From contig CAVPLH010000003.1 of NCBI GenBank assembly GCA_963705955.1, forward strand, positions 1 through 64,000: a stretch of DNA of 64,000 nucleotides, read 5' to 3'. Shown here one piece after another: positions 61,013 through 64,000 of the stretch (its first letter is position 1; the number at the start of each line of letters is the position of its first letter). Under the pieces are notes generated by a model. It did no database searches. It was not told where the DNA came from and saw nothing but the letters and a program-made list of their open reading frames with translations. The DNA is from WHSW01 sp963705955 (GTDB lineage: Bacteria > Actinomycetota > Thermoleophilia > Solirubrobacterales > 70-9). Made by a program: the position numbers and the translations under genes.

Positions 61013-62551
61013 ATGGAGACACGGCCACCGACATTCACCCGGATCCTGATCGCCGCCGGCTTCGCGCTCTCCTGCTTCGCCCTGGCGTTGTTCCTGTGGA
61101 TCGCGTTCGGCGGCCCGATCCCGCTGAAGCCGGAGGGCTATCGGTTCGAGGTCCCGTTCACCGAGGCGACCCAGCTCGCCCAGGAGTCCGACGTGCGGAT
61201 CTCCGGGGTCTCGGTCGGCAAGGTCAAGTCGATCGACCTCGGCGACAAGGGCGACGCGATCGCGACGATCGAGCTCGATTCGCAATACGCGCCGATCCCC
61301 GACGACACGCGGGCGATGCTCCGTCAGAAGACGCTGCTCGGGGAGACCTATGTCGAGCTGACCCCCGGCAGCGACACGGCGCCGTCGCTGCCCGAGGGCG
61401 ACCAGCTTCCCGAGGCGCAGGTCGCGAAGTCGGTCCAGCTCGACGAGATCTTCCGCACCTTCGACACCAAGACCCGTGCCGCGTTCCAGCAATGGATGCA
61501 GGGCGCGGCGGTGGCGTTCAAGGGCCGCGGCGAGGACCTCTCGGTCGCGATCGCGTCGCTCGACGGATTCGCCGAGCAGGCAGACCGGATCCTGAGGATC
61601 CTCGACAGCCAGTCGCTCGCCACACAGCAGCTGGTCCGCAGTGGCGGCGACGTCTTCCAAGCACTCTCGGAGCGCCAGGGCCAGCTCGCCGGCCTCGTCC
61701 GCAACACCCAGGCCGTGTTCTCGACCACCGCGCAGCGCAACGCCGACCTGAAGCAGCTGTTCATCGTCCTGCCGACCTTCCTCCGCGAGTCGAGGACGAC
61801 CCTGACCCGGCTCGACCAGTTCGCCGGCACAGCGACTCCGGTGCTCTCCGACCTGCGGCCCGCCGCGAAGCAGCTCGGGCCGACACTCGGCACGACCGCG
61901 AACCTCGCGGTTGAGCTGAATGCCCTCTGGCCCGGCCTCCGCGACGCGATCAACGCCGCGCCGAAGGGGTTCCCGGCGCTCCGCAGGCTGCTCGACGACG
62001 ACCTCCCGCCGCTGCTCACGCGCCTGCCCCCGTTCCTCGACGAGCTGACGCCGATCATCCAGGTCGTCAGCGACTACCGCCACGAGGTGACCGGCTTCCT
62101 CGGCAACGTCACCGCGGCGACGAACGCCAAGAACGACGAGGGCAACGGCCCCCGCAACTACCTGCGCACGATCCCCGCCTTCAACCCCGAGATGCTCTCC
62201 GCCTATCCGCAACGGCTGCGATCGAACCGCAACAACCCCTACATCCAGCCGAAGGGCTACCTGAAGCTGAGGAGCGGCCTGCAGTCGTTCCAGACCGTGC
62301 AGTGCGGCAGCGGGATCAACTCGATCCTCGACGCGAACGCGGCGGCCAACCCCGACTTCAACTCCCACACCGACGACGACCCGCTCCTCGCGCAGGATCT
62401 GCTCAACCGGATCAAGACCTTCGTATTCAGCGAGCAGCAGCAGTCGAACGACATCCCGCAGGCGCCGTGCCGCAAGCAGCCCAACCAGGCCTCGATCGGC
62501 GGCGCCTTCAAGGAGTTCACCGACTACCTGCACGTCCGCGCCTTGCGCTGA
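61013..62551 (+). CDS. MCE family protein, sixth and last
   Basis: 512 aa from the ATG giving METRPPTFTRILIAAGFALS; anchor ending LALFLWIAFGG. MCE domain (YRFEVPFTEATQLAQESDVR, ISGVSVGKVKSIDLGDKGDA), helical region to residue about 370, then SYPQRLRSNRNN-type tail with Cys near the end. Completes a six-gene set as in mceA-F operons, but no yrbE permease or Mkl-like ATPase gene lies in the window. Confidence 0.92.
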   Translation: METRPPTFTRILIAAGFALSCFALALFLWIAFGGPIPLKPEGYRFEVPFTEATQLAQESDVRISGVSVGKVKSIDLGDKGDAIATIELDSQYAPIPDDTRAMLRQKTLLGETYVELTPGSDTAPSLPEGDQLPEAQVAKSVQLDEIFRTFDTKTRAAFQQWMQGAAVAFKGRGEDLSVAIASLDGFAEQADRILRILDSQSLATQQLVRSGGDVFQALSERQGQLAGLVRNTQAVFSTTAQRNADLKQLFIVLPTFLRESRTTLTRLDQFAGTATPVLSDLRPAAKQLGPTLGTTANLAVELNALWPGLRDAINAAPKGFPALRRLLDDDLPPLLTRLPPFLDELTPIIQVVSDYRHEVTGFLGNVTAATNAKNDEGNGPRNYLRTIPAFNPEMLSAYPQRLRSNRNNPYIQPKGYLKLRSGLQSFQTVQCGSGINSILDANAAANPDFNSHTDDDPLLAQDLLNRIKTFVFSEQQQSNDIPQAPCRKQPNQASIGGAFKEFTDYLHVRALR

Positions 62552-62707
62552 GCGGATAAGCCTGCGCGGCGGGCGACGGGAAGATAAGCTCACCTCGTGC
62601 AGCGGAGGGGTGGTCTCGTTCGACCGCAACGATCGCTGGACGTGTGTGTTGAGACTGTGGGCGCGGAGCACGTTCCGCGCCGGATGCGTGTACACGAAGG
62701 AGGATTG

Positions 62708-63421
62708 ATGCGCAAGTCGCGCTTTCTGGTGGGAGCTCTTTGCTTTGCCCTGTTCGGTCTGATGGCCAGCTCGGCTTTCGGTTTGACGGCGAATCAGACG
62801 ATCGACGCCGTGATCGGTGGGAAGCAGACCCCCAAGCTGGACAAGAAGAAGTTCAAGAAGACGTCGGTCTTCGTCGAGACGAGCACCGCTGACGTGGCCA
62901 ACCCGGCCGGGATGCCCCCGAAGGCGACCCAGGCCGTGATCAATTTCGACAAGAAGAACGTCAAGTTCGACACGAGCGCCGCGCCGAAGTGCGACGCGAA
63001 CCAGATCGAGAACACGAGCACTCAGACCGCGCTCTCGGCCTGCGGTACCGCGAAGGTCGGCGGCGGTTCGGCGATTGCGGCGCTTCCGTTCGGCGTCGGC
63101 GGCACCAGGCAGGACTTCCCGGCGGTGGTCAACGCGTTCAACCGCGCGGACGCCAAGGGCATCCTGCTGCATTCGCGGGTCGATGCGCTCGGCACCACCG
63201 TGGTGCTCAAGGGCACGCTCGCGGGCACGAAGCTGTCGGTCGAGATCCCGCCGCTCGGCGGTGGAGTCGGCGCGATCGCCGACTTCAAGACGAAGGTCTC
63301 GAAGGGCAAGTACATCCAGGCCCGTTGCAAGAACAAGGTGATCAAGACCTCGAGCTCGTTCACCTTCACGGACGCCCCGACGGCGACCGCGACGGACAAG
63401 CAGAAGTGCAAGCAGAAGTAG
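62708..63421 (+). CDS. Secreted protein, unknown (237 aa)
   Basis: ATG preceded by AAGGAGG. Signal peptide FLVGALCFALFGLMASSAFG. Rest is a beta-rich Lys/Gly/Thr-containing domain with cysteines (CDANQIENTSTQTALSACGT, CKNKVI, CKQK) and no recognised family; a similar repeat-like style occurs in other exported proteins of this window. 156 nt after the MCE cluster, with its own strong ribosome-binding site. Followed by a good terminator. Confidence 0.8.
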   Translation: MRKSRFLVGALCFALFGLMASSAFGLTANQTIDAVIGGKQTPKLDKKKFKKTSVFVETSTADVANPAGMPPKATQAVINFDKKNVKFDTSAAPKCDANQIENTSTQTALSACGTAKVGGGSAIAALPFGVGGTRQDFPAVVNAFNRADAKGILLHSRVDALGTTVVLKGTLAGTKLSVEIPPLGGGVGAIADFKTKVSKGKYIQARCKNKVIKTSSSFTFTDAPTATATDKQKCKQK

Positions 63422-63453
63422 CGCCAGGCGCTCGTTCTGCGGACGCGTAGGGA

Positions 63454-63485
63454 AAGGGCGGCCTCCGGGCCGCCCTTCTCTTTGC
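63454..63485 (+). terminator. Rho-independent terminator
   Basis: Stem AAGGGCGGCC (63454-63463), TCCG tetraloop, GGCCGCCCTT (63468-63477), then TCTCTTT. Follows the secreted-protein gene by about 33 nt and ends its transcript. Confidence 0.85.
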
Positions 63486-63529
63486 CCGGCGCGAGTTCCG
63501 GGTTCGGCGTCGGGTAGGTTGCCGCCAGG

Positions 63530-63916
63530 ATGAGAGGGCGGGAACGCAAGCCGATCGCGGTCACCGCCCTCGTCTGCGTCGCGCTGCTCGTCGGAATTGG
63601 AGCCGGCGGATGCGGGAGCTCGGAAAGCGCCCCCGAGTTCAGCGACGCGAAGATCATCGATCAGCTGCACCTCGAGAAGTCCGACGGCGCCTACGCGATC
63701 CACGGCGACCCGTTCTGCGAGGTCTCGAAGCAGTTGCTCAACACCTCCGACGAGATCCAGTCTGCCGAGGCCAAGGACAAGCTCGGCCTGGTGATCACGA
63801 GCGGCGGCGACAACGTCGGGATCGAGGGCGTCGCGCCGTTCGCGCCCGACTGCGAGAAGTCGGCGAAGAAGAAGCTCAGCAAGCTCGACCCGAAGCCGAA
63901 GCCGAAGCCCGACTGA
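63530..63916 (+). CDS. Putative lipoprotein (128 aa)
   Basis: N-terminal ITVTALVCVALLVGIGAGGCGSS-like stretch with a lipobox-type AGGC near residue 28, then an acidic/charged mature part with a C...C pair (DPFCEVSKQLL, FAPDCEKSAKK) and a Lys/Pro tail. Exported and probably lipid-anchored. Family not recognised. Confidence 0.75.
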   Translation: MRGRERKPIAVTALVCVALLVGIGAGGCGSSESAPEFSDAKIIDQLHLEKSDGAYAIHGDPFCEVSKQLLNTSDEIQSAEAKDKLGLVITSGGDNVGIEGVAPFAPDCEKSAKKKLSKLDPKPKPKPD

Positions 63917-63938
63917 TCGAGAGGTAGGCTGCTCGGCG

Positions 63939-64000
63939 ATGGCGAAGACGAAGCGCGATCCCCGGCTCGTCTCGCTCGGCTACGGGCGCTGGGTCCGCGC
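63939..64000 (+). CDS. Partial CDS at window edge
   Basis: Begins MAKTKRDPRLVSLGYGRWVR and runs off the end of the window, 20 codons visible. Basic N-terminus. Too short to assign; ATG follows the lipoprotein gene by 22 nt. Confidence 0.4.
   Translation, partial: MAKTKRDPRLVSLGYGRWVR

Overview
The window is high-GC chromosomal DNA from an actinobacterium. The gene content points to the class Thermoleophilia (Solirubrobacter/Gaiella-like), although no 16S gene is present. Reasons: pervasive G/C third positions and GTG/TTG starts, F420-type oxidoreductases, a six-gene MCE cluster, an R2lox oxidase, and small secreted proteins with short exact amino-acid repeats. Taxonomy is inferred.

Layout. 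(1) 1-2.9 kb: a CaCA antiporter, a large 11-residue-repeat protein and a small partner. (2) 2.97-7.42 kb: a 46-bp copy of the 3' part of tRNA-Val(CAC) lies 4.4 kb from the intact tRNA-Val gene in direct orientation, bracketing small unknown genes, a collagen-like protein and an endonuclease/exonuclease/phosphatase protein. This looks like a tRNA-integrated element that has lost its integrase. (3) 7.4-11.1 kb: an EamA transporter overlapping the tRNA and a large secreted alpha/beta-hydrolase. (4) 11.1-16.2 kb: a frameshifted M15-like peptidase, a Bacillus-type (large) SRP RNA, dnaX-ybaB-recR, a GNAT enzyme and a frameshifted lipoprotein. (5) 16.2-25.7 kb: an MMPL exporter with its PadR regulator, lysC-asd, a large membrane protein, a CPA antiporter and a GNAT enzyme. 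(6) 25.7-31 kb: an unusual type-E-like succinate dehydrogenase operon (sdhA-sdhB-CCG subunit-54-aa protein), then a site-2 protease with CBS domains. (7) 31-37.3 kb: TetR, AidB-like acyl-CoA dehydrogenase and a 10-residue-repeat protein in one operon, a crotonase, then icd-mdh. (8) 37.4-50 kb: mixed housekeeping and accessory genes (HTH protein with a perfect operator, fatty acid hydroxylase, MBL hydrolase, Hsp20-Lon, R2lox-SCP2 fusion, UBP zinc finger, F420 enzymes, glyS, FmdB). (9) 50-53.5 kb: a 60-bp periodic palindromic array, LCP protein, ROK kinase, rsmI. (10) 53.6-62.6 kb: six tandem MCE genes without adjacent yrbE permeases, followed by secreted proteins.

Central metabolism is well represented: TCA enzymes (icd, mdh, sdh) and the entry to the aspartate family (lysC-asd). 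Envelope and lipid functions dominate the rest (MCE, MMPL, LCP, hydroxylase, acyl-CoA dehydrogenase, R2lox-SCP2). Four single-base insertions break three otherwise intact genes, so either these are real pseudogenes or the assembly carries residual indels. The strongest candidates for new biology are the R2lox-SCP2 fusion, the SDH operon with its tiny fourth gene, the 60-bp palindromic array, and the tRNA-bracketed element.
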